Part shown: in pieces, positions 25,259-33,360 of the stretch | Position numbering within the stretch: position 1 is the first letter of the stretch | How the letters are laid out: each line of letters begins with the position of its first letter | DNA from: Mesorhizobium loti CJ3sym | GTDB lineage: Bacteria; Pseudomonadota; Alphaproteobacteria; Rhizobiales; Rhizobiaceae | Length of the DNA stretch: 53,196 nt | Assembly (NCBI RefSeq): GCF_000472785.1 | Contig: NZ_AXAL01000035.1 | Coordinates: 1 to 53,196 of the forward strand | Direction of reading: 5' to 3' | Position numbers and translations under genes: made by a program | Notes under the pieces: generated by a model | Seen by the model: only the letters and a program-made list of their open reading frames with translations | The model's database searches: none | Told to the model about the DNA's origin: nothing

Positions 25259-25378
25259 TGAATGTCCGACTTTACAAATTGTGTTTCGAAAAGGGACTGA
25301 CGCCTTCCGGCCCCATACCTGCCTGTCGCGTATTCCGCCGGCAGGGACCGTGGTGGCTTGGAAGGCGTGGTGTGTGGG

Positions 25379-25720
25379 TTAATCGGGCGGCGGGCCGCAC
25401 ATTTTGTAGACGACTGTGTCAATTGCAGTGGTAGCAGAACGAGACAAGGTGCCGGGATCGCTACGAATCTCACCTAAAACGGAGTCGTACATCGTTTTCG
25501 GCGTGGCACCCGCTTTCGACAAGCATTCGTTGCGATGCTTGGTAAGCCGGTTGCCTAGGTCATCGTTGAGTTCGTAATCGTCCAGCATATAGCTGATGGC
25601 GCCCCAAACAAAACCAGTCCCGAACATTTCGTTGTCTTGAAGCAGTTCCGCTCCCGATTTGGCGTACGCTGACGCGGTCAGTGAAATTACTCCCGCGACA
25701 ATCAGAGCAAGTTTGAGCAT
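25379..25720 (-). CDS. Exported small protein, Rap1a/Tai-like
   Basis: A 113-residue protein starting at ATG 25720 behind GGAGGTGCCTG (excellent ribosome binding site). The N-terminus MLKLALIVAGVISLTASAYA is a clear Sec signal peptide with an A-Y-A cleavage site. The mature part has GFVWGAISYMLDDYELNDDL, a cysteine (NECLSKAG) and a final cysteine (YKMCGPPPD). The short secreted helical layout with conserved cysteines resembles the Rap1a/Tai immunity-protein group, but the match is weak. Probably periplasmic; function unknown. Confidence 0.6.
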   Translation of the reverse strand: MLKLALIVAGVISLTASAYAKSGAELLQDNEMFGTGFVWGAISYMLDDYELNDDLGNRLTKHRNECLSKAGATPKTMYDSVLGEIRSDPGTLSRSATTAIDTVVYKMCGPPPD

Positions 25721-25737
25721 CAGGCACCTCCGCCCCC

Positions 25738-25878
25738 ATGCTCAAGCATCTCACACCCCGCGAACGGCTGGAAGCCTTCGCGCTCGATATGAGCAAGGTC
25801 CCACGGTGGCCGGCCGCAGTTGTCGACGATGATGCGGAAGATGCTAGTGATCCAGACGGCCTCAAATCAGGACATTGA
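25738..25878 (+). CDS. Possible 46-residue ORF or gene fragment
   Basis: The frame MLKHLTPRERLEAFALDMSK then VPRWPAAVVDDDAEDASDPD looks coding in composition, but there is no ribosome binding site and it ends abruptly. It may be a fragment left by a rearrangement. Confidence 0.25.
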   Translation: MLKHLTPRERLEAFALDMSKVPRWPAAVVDDDAEDASDPDGLKSGH

Positions 25879-26146
25879 TCGAAGTGTCAGCTGAAGGTTT
25901 TGGGCAGTGACAGTTGGTAGCTGAAAGACCAAAATGGGGTCGGAAGCTGAACGACCGCTTGTTGCGAAGCCTGGCTGCGACCTGACGGACCGCAGTCGGC
26001 CACTTCCGGTCATTCACAAGCCGGCCGATAGCCCAAGTGAGCCAGTGCTGTTGACGTCGAAAACACATAGGCCGCCACTACATGTTTGTTTTTTGCACTT
26101 CGAAAGTCGCATAAAAGGGCAGTGTGGAAGTGGCCTCTGGATTGCT

Positions 26147-27070
26147 TCAACGCGAGCGCTCATCTGCGGCATTCGCCTCGAGCTTCAACTTTTCAAGGCG
26201 CGCTCGGCAGATTGTTTCAATTCGATCGATGAGGTCGGAGACGCGCTCTGTAAGCCACTGAAGCGCTTCCGGTGTGATTTCGAAATGCCGAGAGTAGCGG
26301 GCTTTCACATAGGCTTCGTTGATAACGTTGAACCATGCAACGAAGCGCTGGTGATCGCGGGGCCATACCTCAGCGAGTTGCTGAGCCTGATCCTCAGCGA
26401 GGCTACGTAGGAATTTGATGTTGTGAGATGGAGGACTGTAGTTTGTCAAAATCAGCAGCAATGCTGCATAGGCCTGCTCAATGGCTTGGTGAAGTAGGAA
26501 AGCTGCCTCCTTATGGTTCGCTTCCCCAATGAGAAATTTAACCGTCTTCGCAAACACCCGTGCGTGCGGCAGCCTATCCTCGAAGTGCTCCCGCGCCACC
26601 TTCGCGACGTCGGCAGGTCTTGCGATGATCGGTACAGCAAGGGGCTCCTCGTCGAGCTCATAGAGGACAACGCCATCGCGGCGGATATCGACAAAGAAAT
26701 ACTGCCCCTCTCGCAAGGCGGTGTTCACCTCGCGGCGTGAGTGGACGATAAAACTCACCGGAGTGTCGATCTCTCGCATCAACCGGTCGGCTGCTACCTG
26801 CCAGTACTCAGCGAAATCGGTCAGCTTTCGATTGTTGACGACAATCAGGAGATCGAAATCGGAGCGGTATCCCTTCTTGGTATGCGCCTCGTCGACCCAG
26901 CCACCGCGGGCATAGGATCCGAAAAGGATGATCTTCAGAATGCGCCCGCGCTTCTTGAAATCGGCCGTTGCGCCCTTTAGCGCATCGTCGAATTCCTCAA
27001 GCAGCACCTCCACAGTCCTGGTCAGCGCACGCTGCTTTGGCGGTGGAAGATGATCGATGCTGGATTTCAT
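26147..27070 (-). CDS. Nucleotidyltransferase-HEPN fusion protein
   Basis: A 307-residue protein starting at ATG 27070. Residues about 15-145 are a minimal nucleotidyltransferase: IILFGSYARGGWVDEAHTKK followed by GYRSDFDLLIVV gives the GS...DxD active site. Residues about 165-300 form a HEPN domain (AFLLHQAIEQAYAALLLILT, SPPSHNIKFLRSLAEDQAQ and EAYVKARYSRHFEITPEALQ). In two-gene MNT/HEPN toxin-antitoxin systems the nucleotidyltransferase AMPylates and silences the HEPN ribonuclease; here both are in one chain. Fusions of this type occur in plant-associated bacteria and have no settled function. No downstream partner is seen. Confidence 0.85.
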   Translation of the reverse strand: MKSSIDHLPPPKQRALTRTVEVLLEEFDDALKGATADFKKRGRILKIILFGSYARGGWVDEAHTKKGYRSDFDLLIVVNNRKLTDFAEYWQVAADRLMREIDTPVSFIVHSRREVNTALREGQYFFVDIRRDGVVLYELDEEPLAVPIIARPADVAKVAREHFEDRLPHARVFAKTVKFLIGEANHKEAAFLLHQAIEQAYAALLLILTNYSPPSHNIKFLRSLAEDQAQQLAEVWPRDHQRFVAWFNVINEAYVKARYSRHFEITPEALQWLTERVSDLIDRIETICRARLEKLKLEANAADERSR

Positions 27071-27248
27071 AAACAAAGGTCGACTGCCTACTAGATTTGC
27101 ATAGCCGGGAAAGGGCCACGAAACCCCAAAATGATCCGTCGGATCAGGTGAAGCAACGCAAATGTCATTCTTGTATTGTGATGATTTGTGTCGCCTGGGC
27201 GCAAATTCTTTGCAATGAACGAATTCGTCCTTCCGGCTTGGGCGACTT

Positions 27249-27635
27249 TCATACGCGCGCCTCGTTCTCCAGACCCCGGATGAAGGCCAGAACTGCCTCG
27301 ACCTGGCCGTCGGCGACCAGTTCGGCCGCGGTGCGGTGGCCATGGTCGGCAATCGGCTCGTTGCGATACCAATAAATGGCCTTGTCGACGTCGCCGGCAA
27401 GTTCCGTCACGGCCGAGATCACCTTGACCATCTCCCGCATCCGACCCTGCAAGCGCTCCGACGAGGGATTGCGCAGCGTGTTGCGGTGGACACCGGACAA
27501 CTTCGCCAGGTTAGCCACCTTCACGCCGAGCGCCTGTGACAAGCGCTTCGGCGAGATATAAGGAGTACGCGGTTCCTGCAGGCTACCGACGAAACCTGAA
27601 ATGGCTCTGGACTGCGCGAGCTGTGCCTGGGTCAT
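27249..27635 (-). CDS. Orphan ParS/MbcA-like antitoxin (DUF2384)
   Basis: A 128-residue protein (ATG 27635; another ATG at 27656 is possible, the sequence GAGAGG lying between them). The Xre-like N-terminal part is YISPKRLSQALGVKVANLAK followed by LSGVHRNTL. The toxin-binding half has VKVISAVTELAGDVDKAIYW with YRNEPIADHGHRTAAELVAD and QVEAVLAFIRGLE; the 'W-x3-P-x5-G-x-x-x-x-x-L' pattern is the DUF2384 signature. Its usual RES partner is missing: downstream (27071-27248) is non-coding and the next gene is the nucleotidyltransferase-HEPN fusion. It may be an orphan or act on another toxin. Confidence 0.82.
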   Translation of the reverse strand: MTQAQLAQSRAISGFVGSLQEPRTPYISPKRLSQALGVKVANLAKLSGVHRNTLRNPSSERLQGRMREMVKVISAVTELAGDVDKAIYWYRNEPIADHGHRTAAELVADGQVEAVLAFIRGLENEARV

Positions 27636-27793
27636 GGCAAATTTCCGACCTCTCATACGCACAAGATATGCACATCCAAACGCATAGCAAGCGAACAGAG
27701 GCCTAGCGGTTCGGTAATTGCAGACATTGGCCGCCATGGCAACCAGCCTTCCAAGCTGAATTCGAAAGGCATCCGCGCATACGTCACGCTCAC

Positions 27794-28440
27794 CTAGCTT
27801 GTGGGGGAGTAAGCACCTTGCTGTGCGTGCCGTCGCAGCCGAGACGAGCGGCGTAGGGGCTGACGCCAGAGCGCCTTCCGCTTGCGCGCCGCCGCCGGCA
27901 AGGGAAGCTGCTGCGTGAGCATGGCGTTGCGATACCCCCCGCCCTTGCCGCGTTCGAAGCGCAGCAGCATGCGCTCGCTGTCGACATCGGTGACCTTCAG
28001 TATCGACACCTCGGCGACACCCAGGCCCGCGCCATAGGCAACCGACAGTGCGGCCTGGTGCTTGAGACACGTGGTGGCGTTGAGCAGCCGAGCGACCTCG
28101 TCGCGGCTGAGCACCACGGGCAGGTTGCGCGGATGCGACAGCCGGACAAGCCGGCGCGCCAGGTCCGGGCGGTCAAGCGTTTGGGTGAAGAAGAAGCGTA
28201 GCGCCGACACGATGCTGTTCATCGTCGGCACGGGAACGCCGTCTTCCTCCTGCTCGATCTGGAACCGACGCAGGTCATCGGCGGTCGCTGTGTCTGGTGA
28301 ACGCCCGAGGAATGTCGCAGGCGTCCGATATAGCGGAGATAGTTGCGCTGCGTCTCGCGTGAGAAGCGCCGCATGTTCATGTCGTCGATCAGACGCTGCC
28401 GCAGCGGGCTGATCGAAGCTTCGAGAATGGGATGGTGCAT
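27794..28440 (-). pseudogene. IS91-type element integrase, frameshifted and truncated
   Basis: The first frame (from ATG 28440) encodes MHHPILEASISPLRQRLIDD and RRFSRETQRNYLRYIGRL; the second continues with FLGRSPDTATADDLRRFQIE, SIVSALRFFFTQTLDRPDLA, NLPVVLSRDEVARLLNATTC and LSVAYGAGLGVAEVSILKVT. This is the tyrosine-type integrase that accompanies IS91-family transposases. The frame changes near 28300-28320, and after KGGGYRNAML the C-terminal catalytic residues (HxxR, Tyr) are missing, so it is inactive. No IS91 transposase is adjacent. Confidence 0.8.
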
Positions 28441-28998
28441 GGTCAGGCTCCTTGTTGAAGAAGGTCGTCATGCTCTGCCCCTACCGAACGACGCTCAACG
28501 TGAGCGCGACGACCGGTTCTTGATCTCTACCTCAACCGCAGGCACCCCCTCCCGCGCAGCGCGTTCGTTCTCCGGCCCCAAACAGGACATTCGGTACGCC
28601 GACTCTTGATATCGGCTTCGAGGCGCATTTCTGACATTCAGTCTGATCAAGCTGCAGCGCATGGCAGCTTTGCGCCTCATCCTCGCCGTTCCCGGGCAAA
28701 GTGAGCCGTCCTGAAAGCGGCCATTCGTTTCGATTGCCCGTTTTGCTACCTATGGAAATCGACGGCGGCTCCGGATAAGGTTGCGAGCAACCGAATACCT
28801 CCGAACTTGATACGGAATGGTTCTGTGCATGGGCACGGCGTTGGGGAGACAGAAGGGGGAAAAGTTTGAGGATATCTCATGTCGGACTTCAAATGTCGGC
28901 GATCTCAGTGTCGCATTCTGTTGGACCGCCGGGCTGCCGACAGGCAGACATAATTTCGGATTGTTGATTTCGAGTGCCGGACGGAGATGCTCGTCTCG
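28441..28998. other. Intergenic with a dispersed repeat
   Basis: No supported gene. Contains ATGGCAGCTTTGCGCCTCA at 28661-28679, repeated exactly at 37624-37642 and imperfectly at 35155-35173. The rest shows no clear signal. Confidence 0.5.
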
Positions 28999-29904
28999 CT
29001 ATTCGAGATACGGTGTCAACACACCTTCGATCCATTTCATGAATGCGCGGACTCGGCGCGACAGATTGCTCCGATGCGCTACCACGAGGGATACGGCGAG
29101 CGCCCGGCGCCGAAAATCGGGTAGGATCTCCACAAGCGTGCCACTCTCCAAGTATCGACCAATCCCCAGGAGGGGCGCTTGTATCAGGCCAAGGCCGGCG
29201 AGGGCGGCGGCTTCGTAGGTCTGAGCGCTGTTGACGTGTAGCGCACCCGGCAACTGAAGCGTCGCGTAGCTGTCGCCGTCCGGATATTCCCACCCATGGG
29301 GTCTTGCGCCCAGCGTCGTCGAAAAATGAATTGTCCGATGTTCCTGACGCTGGAGATCTTCTAGCGATCGAGGGACGCCATGGCGCGCCAGATAGGCGGG
29401 ACTGGCAGCGTTGACCATGCGCAACATGCCCAGTGGCCGGGCAATCAGCGTCTCGTCCCTTATGGGACCGAGCCGCAATACACAGTCGAACCCCTCTTGA
29501 ACCAGATCGACCTGCCGATCCGTGCTCGACACCTCCAACTCCAAGCCGGGGTGCATCGCCATGAAATCCGGCAAGGCCGGCACGATCGTTGTGCGCGCCA
29601 CCTCGGTCGGAAGATCGACCCGTAAACGACCGCGAAGTGCTACACGATCGCCTGCGAACATCGAGTGCAGATCATCGACTTCAGCAAGCAGATCGCGGGC
29701 ACGCGCATGAAATGCGCGTCCGTCCTCCGTCAACTGTACGCTGCGCGTCGTCCGGTGAAGGAGCCTGACACCGACATCTTCTTCCAGCCTCCGGACCGCC
29801 GTTGAGGCCCTCCCCTTTTGGATGCCCAGGCTATCGGCCGCGCGGGTGAAGCTCCCCATTTCCGCTACCGTTATGAAAATGAGGATGGGCTCGAGATTCT
29901 GCAT
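28999..29904 (-). CDS. LysR-family transcriptional regulator
   Basis: A 301-residue regulator. The winged helix-turn-helix is at the N-terminus: FITVAEMGSFTRAADSLGIQ, KGRASTAVRRLEEDVGVRLL and HRTTRSVQLTEDG. The effector domain begins at about 90 (LRGRLRVDLPTEVARTTIVP) with VDLVQEGFDCVLRLGPIRDE typical of the CrgA/AphB-like group. It is divergent from the DoxX-like/NmrA operon, sharing a 117-bp gap with a candidate binding site, so it probably controls that operon in response to a small electrophile or redox signal. Complete. Confidence 0.92.
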   Translation of the reverse strand: MQNLEPILIFITVAEMGSFTRAADSLGIQKGRASTAVRRLEEDVGVRLLHRTTRSVQLTEDGRAFHARARDLLAEVDDLHSMFAGDRVALRGRLRVDLPTEVARTTIVPALPDFMAMHPGLELEVSSTDRQVDLVQEGFDCVLRLGPIRDETLIARPLGMLRMVNAASPAYLARHGVPRSLEDLQRQEHRTIHFSTTLGARPHGWEYPDGDSYATLQLPGALHVNSAQTYEAAALAGLGLIQAPLLGIGRYLESGTLVEILPDFRRRALAVSLVVAHRSNLSRRVRAFMKWIEGVLTPYLE

Positions 29905-29918
29905 TTTCGCGTCTCGGT

Positions 29919-29942
29919 ATTGTTCATCACAGAGGTAACAAT
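29919..29942. promoter_or_regulatory. Inverted repeat in the LysR/DoxX intergenic region
   Basis: ATTGTT (29919-29924) and AACAAT (29937-29942) form perfect 6-bp arms around 12 bases. LysR-type regulators bind interrupted dyads with T-N11-A cores in divergent promoter gaps; the position, 15 bases upstream of the lysR start, fits autoregulation. Confidence 0.45.
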
Positions 29943-30021
29943 GCGTTCGGTCTGCCGATGTTTATCATGCCCAAGAGACACAGTAAGTCTCCAAATCAGA
30001 TAACGTATCGGAGAATGACAA

Positions 30022-30444
30022 GTGTCCAAAACAATGAACCTCTATCATGTGCCTGAAGCTATGACTTTGCATCCCAGCCTGTGGACCGGCCGGATAATGA
30101 GCGCGATTGTCGTTATCGCTCTGGTGGCAGATGGGTCCATTCAGCTTTTCGCGCCGGCACAGATCGCGAGCGTGTTGCAGGAAACCGGCTTCGCGATGGA
30201 CCTGACCCGTGTCCTCGGCCCGATCATACTCACCTGCGCCATCCTTTACGCCATCCCGGCTACCACAGTGCTCGGCGCGATCCTGGTGACGGGCTTTTTG
30301 GGAGGTGCCATCTGCGCCCATGTCCGCATCGGTGAGTTGGGGTCGCCGCCGGAAATAGTCTCCCTACTTCTCGGCGCGATGACATGGGGCGGCCTCTACG
30401 CGCGCCATCCCCGCATCCGGGCCATTCTACCGCTCATCCGTTGA
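30022..30444 (+). CDS. DoxX-like membrane protein
   Basis: A 140-residue inner-membrane protein. The GTG start at 30022 has GGAG 9-12 bases upstream. Four predicted membrane helices: IMSAIVVIALVADGSIQLF, the VLGPIILTCAILYAIPATTV segment, LGAILVTGFLGGAICAHVRI and IVSLLLGAMTWGGLYA. The LGAILVTGFLGGAICAH-R motif is typical of DoxX-like family 13-type proteins, which are commonly co-encoded with LysR regulators and NmrA-type reductases. The function is unclear. The next gene follows after 44 bp. Confidence 0.8.
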   Translation: MSKTMNLYHVPEAMTLHPSLWTGRIMSAIVVIALVADGSIQLFAPAQIASVLQETGFAMDLTRVLGPIILTCAILYAIPATTVLGAILVTGFLGGAICAHVRIGELGSPPEIVSLLLGAMTWGGLYARHPRIRAILPLIR

Positions 30445-30488
30445 ACCAATAGGGCAGTCCTCTGTCCCTCAAGATCAGGAGAAAACAC

Positions 30489-31361
30489 ATGTTTTTAGTG
30501 ACGGGAATTACAGGAAACGTCGGCGGTGCCACCGCAAGGCATTTGCTGGCGCAAGGCAAGAAGGTACGCGCGCTGGTCCGTGACCGCGCGAAGGCGGCAA
30601 GCTGGATGGAACAGGGTGTCGAACTGGTCGACGGCGACTGGAACGATGCGGCCGCCATCAAGCGAGCGCTCGAGGGCGTCGACGGCGCGTTTATCATGTT
30701 GCCGGCCGTCTGGGCCCCCTCGCCGGATTTCAGGGAAGCCAGGGGCGTCATCGCGAACTATGTCGAGGCGCTCACCAAGACACCGCCACCACGGATGGTC
30801 GCACTGTCGTCGATGGGTGCGAACAGGACCAGCGGGCTGGGGATGATCACGGCCCTGTCGCTTCTGGAGCAGGGCTTTCGCAACCTGACACTGCCGATCG
30901 CATATGTACGAGCCGGCGGGTTTTTCGAAAACTTCCTCTACGGCTTGCACGTCGCCCAGGGCGGCACGCTGCCCGTCTACTACAACCCGACAAATCGGAA
31001 ATCTACCATGGTCGCGACCAACGACATCGGCGCTGAGGTTGCAAGGCTTCTGAGCGGGCCGGCGTGGTCGGGGCATCGGGTCATCGAACTCGGTTCGATG
31101 GTGAGCGCGGATGAGGTCGCCGCGCAATTGGGTGAAGTCATGAAGCTCGACGTCAAAGCCTTTGCCGTCCCGCGGGCTGAGTGGCCGGCAGCATTCGAGC
31201 AGTTCGGCATTCCGAAGGGCCAGACAGGACCGGCCGAAGCGATGTTTGAGGCCGTCAACTCGGGATGGATGGCCCTCGGGGTCCAGGGTATTGAGCACGT
31301 AGCGGGTACGACGTCCGCACGCGACGTATTCGAGGCTGCCCGGAACGCCTCCAAAGCGTAA
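30489..31361 (+). CDS. NmrA-like NAD(P)-binding atypical SDR protein
   Basis: A 290-residue Rossmann-fold protein starting at ATG 30489 with AGGAG 8 bases upstream. The dinucleotide-binding motif is FLVTGITGNVGGATARHLLA (TGxxGxxG), with KVRALVRDRAKA binding the adenosine phosphate end, suggesting NADPH. The segment RMVALSSMGANRTSG replaces the classical SDR catalytic Tyr-Lys, as in atypical SDRs and NmrA/QorB-type proteins. IAYVRAGGFFENFLYGL is also conserved. Proteins of this kind act as quinone or other reductases or as redox sensors. Co-transcribed with the DoxX-like gene. Confidence 0.85.
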   Translation: MFLVTGITGNVGGATARHLLAQGKKVRALVRDRAKAASWMEQGVELVDGDWNDAAAIKRALEGVDGAFIMLPAVWAPSPDFREARGVIANYVEALTKTPPPRMVALSSMGANRTSGLGMITALSLLEQGFRNLTLPIAYVRAGGFFENFLYGLHVAQGGTLPVYYNPTNRKSTMVATNDIGAEVARLLSGPAWSGHRVIELGSMVSADEVAAQLGEVMKLDVKAFAVPRAEWPAAFEQFGIPKGQTGPAEAMFEAVNSGWMALGVQGIEHVAGTTSARDVFEAARNASKA

Positions 31362-31795
31362 GTCCTGGACGGTTCAAGGATGAGACGGATACTCCCCGCT
31401 TCTCGTCGGAAGCGGGGGAAGCGCTCACAGTTCAAAGCAACGCGAAGCGCCTCTACTCCCGCCTGACTTCCTGAACGCTGTACGCGTCTATTCATTCCAT
31501 TGCGGCCTTGCTGTTCTCGGCCCCCCAAGCTGCAGGTCGGCAACGCGCCTCACGGCAGTCGTTGCGGTGACCTTTGTCTCTGCCTGAAAGCAGATATTGC
31601 CGGCGACAACAGGTCGTAACAAGAGCTGAGGTTGAATGGTTGCCTGTCAGCGACTTTCGACCGGGGCCACCGTGGCGCCTCTTGACCTTACCAATCGCTG
31701 TGTATGTGGCCGAAACGGCAACTGTCGGCAGGGTGGTGGAGAGGCGGCAATCAAGCCGCCGCGACACCTGAAGGAACAGTGATCGGCGTCGGCGG
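31362..31795. other. Intergenic between convergent genes
   Basis: No supported gene. It carries the stem-loop at 31394-31417 (listed separately); the rest is without clear signals. Confidence 0.5.
31394..31417. terminator. Stem-loop after the NmrA-like gene
   Basis: A perfect 9-bp stem (CCCCGCTTC / GAAGCGGGG) with a 6-base loop, 32 bp after the stop of the NmrA-like gene. No T-run follows on either strand, so it may stabilise RNA ends or assist Rho-dependent termination rather than act as a full intrinsic terminator. Confidence 0.5.
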
Positions 31796-32929
31796 TCATC
31801 CCGCATTGCTCAATTGGAATTCGTCGGCAACCACGCGTTCATTGGGATTGATCGGACCCAGGTTCTTCACGACCCGGAAGCGACCGCCATGAGCCTGCGC
31901 TATGTACATGTTCATGCGAACATGGTGCTGGCCGGGAACCATTTCCGCCGGGCCGCCCGGACCCTCGCTGATGCGGGCATGATCGAGCGCCCGGATGACC
32001 GCGTCGCGCTCAACCGTGCCGGCTTCCCTCACCGCCGCTTCCCACATCCTGATCGCCCGGTAGTGGCCGCTGCAGCCGCTGCCCGCGGTCAACATCGCGC
32101 TGCCGGGGAACCGGTCCTCGTAACGGCGCAAGAGCGCACGGCCAAACGGATCGTCGAGTTCCTGGTAGTAGTCGAGGCAGCTGTAGAGGCCCTCGATCTG
32201 CTCGGGTGGCACGAGATTAAAGAAGTTCTCGTCGAAGTAGGTGCAGACGATCTTGCCGCCCCGCTTGCCGAAACCGGCCTTGTGCAGTTCGTCGAAAAAT
32301 GGCGTCAGGCCCGGCGGAACGATGGTGTTGAAAACCACGTCGGCGCCGCTCGCCATGATTTGCTGTACGGTCCGCCGGAAATCGACGGTATCGAGGGGGA
32401 AGTACTCCTCGCCGACGATCTCGCCGCCGTTGGCGCGCACAACCCGGCTCGCGGCTTTGTTCAACAAATGCGGCCAGATGTAGTCTGCGGATGGCAGGTA
32501 GAACTTCTTCGCCCCGGTGCTATTCATCAGCCATGGGATCAATGGCTCGACCTGCTGCGCCGGGACAGGGCCGGTGCAGAAGATCAGGGGATCGTTTTCC
32601 TGCCCCTCATATTGCTCGGTGTAGATATAGAGTGTCGTGCCGCGCGAGACCGCTTCGCTCTTGATGGCCAGGCGGGTCGAGCTGTAGATGCCGCCGACAA
32701 CCAAATCGACCTTGTCGACGTCGATCAGTTTCGCGGTCCTTGCCTTAGCGACACTTTCGGTGGTCTCGCCGTCCTCGATGACGAGCTTCACCGGCCGACC
32801 GAGGAGGCCGCCCCCGGCGTTGATGTCGTCGACGAGCATGTTGGTGAGGTTGGCGTTGGCGATGCCCATGAAGGACAACGGGCCGGTGAGTTCGGCGATA
32901 AGGCCGATCTTGATAGGTTTCGGGTCCAT
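31796..32929 (-). CDS. Leaderless branched-chain/amide-type solute-binding protein
   Basis: A 377-residue type I periplasmic-binding fold protein. ATG 32929 follows GGAGAATCAAG. The sequence begins MDPKPIKIGLIAELTGPLSF directly at the first strand, with no signal peptide; the longer upstream frame also offers none. Family-5-type features: LLGRPVKLVIEDGETTESVA, VVGGIYSSTRLAIKS, and GHYRAIRMWEAAVREAGTVE near the end. Related proteins include AmiC/UrtA-type amide and urea sensors or transport subunits. Without a leader and without nearby ABC permease genes, a cytoplasmic ligand sensor (as AmiC in Pseudomonas) is a reasonable inference. It ends the leftward group with the small barrel protein and the HD/LuxR regulator. 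Confidence 0.85.
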   Translation of the reverse strand: MDPKPIKIGLIAELTGPLSFMGIANANLTNMLVDDINAGGGLLGRPVKLVIEDGETTESVAKARTAKLIDVDKVDLVVGGIYSSTRLAIKSEAVSRGTTLYIYTEQYEGQENDPLIFCTGPVPAQQVEPLIPWLMNSTGAKKFYLPSADYIWPHLLNKAASRVVRANGGEIVGEEYFPLDTVDFRRTVQQIMASGADVVFNTIVPPGLTPFFDELHKAGFGKRGGKIVCTYFDENFFNLVPPEQIEGLYSCLDYYQELDDPFGRALLRRYEDRFPGSAMLTAGSGCSGHYRAIRMWEAAVREAGTVERDAVIRALDHARISEGPGGPAEMVPGQHHVRMNMYIAQAHGGRFRVVKNLGPINPNERVVADEFQLSNAG

Positions 32930-32997
32930 CTTGATTCTCCAATTCGGGGGTTCGTCGGGCGCGCCACCGCCGAGGCAGGCGGCGCGCAATGTGGACG

Positions 32998-33270
32998 TCA
33001 GGCCTCGCAATGGCCGAGCAGCAGTGCCGCCTGCGGTTTGCCGACATGACCCGCTTCCTGCAGGATCGCGGGCACCTCCGGATCCGATACGAAGTTCTTC
33101 CAGCCCTCGGCGTCCCAGTCGAAGATCGCCCAGACGCGGTCAGGCTCGCTGGGGTCGCGGAATACGGTCGCGCCGTTCGAGCCGTGCAGCCGGCGCTTGT
33201 CGGCGCCCTTGGTCGAGAAGATACGGATGAAGTGGTCGATGTCCGCCACCTTGGTCGTTGCGAGAAGCAT
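32998..33270 (-). CDS. Small dimeric alpha/beta-barrel-like protein
   Basis: A 90-residue protein starting at ATG 33270 behind AGGAGGAAATCAA (strong). The pattern (MLLATTKVADIDHFIRIFST, ATVFRDPSEPDRVWAIFDWD, AEGWKNFVSDPEVPAILQEA) matches small dimeric ferredoxin-like alpha/beta-barrel proteins of the antibiotic-biosynthesis monooxygenase/DUF superfamily; the function cannot be assigned. The last residues (LGHCEA) end in a cysteine-containing tail. It sits 68 bp upstream of the binding-protein gene and 90 bp downstream of the HD/LuxR gene, all leftward. Confidence 0.65.
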   Translation of the reverse strand: MLLATTKVADIDHFIRIFSTKGADKRRLHGSNGATVFRDPSEPDRVWAIFDWDAEGWKNFVSDPEVPAILQEAGHVGKPQAALLLGHCEA

Positions 33271-33360
33271 TTGATTTCCTCCTGTCGGTCGCGGCCACCA
33301 TCGGTCCGTCGACAGGATTAGGATGCGCGCCTCGAGGCAGGCGCACATGGGGTGGATTCC

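Noticed and set aside
31814..33049. A 411-codon rightward frame opposite the solute-binding protein gene
   Set aside because: No recognisable domain and no ribosome binding site; the leftward frame has full family motifs and a strong binding site.
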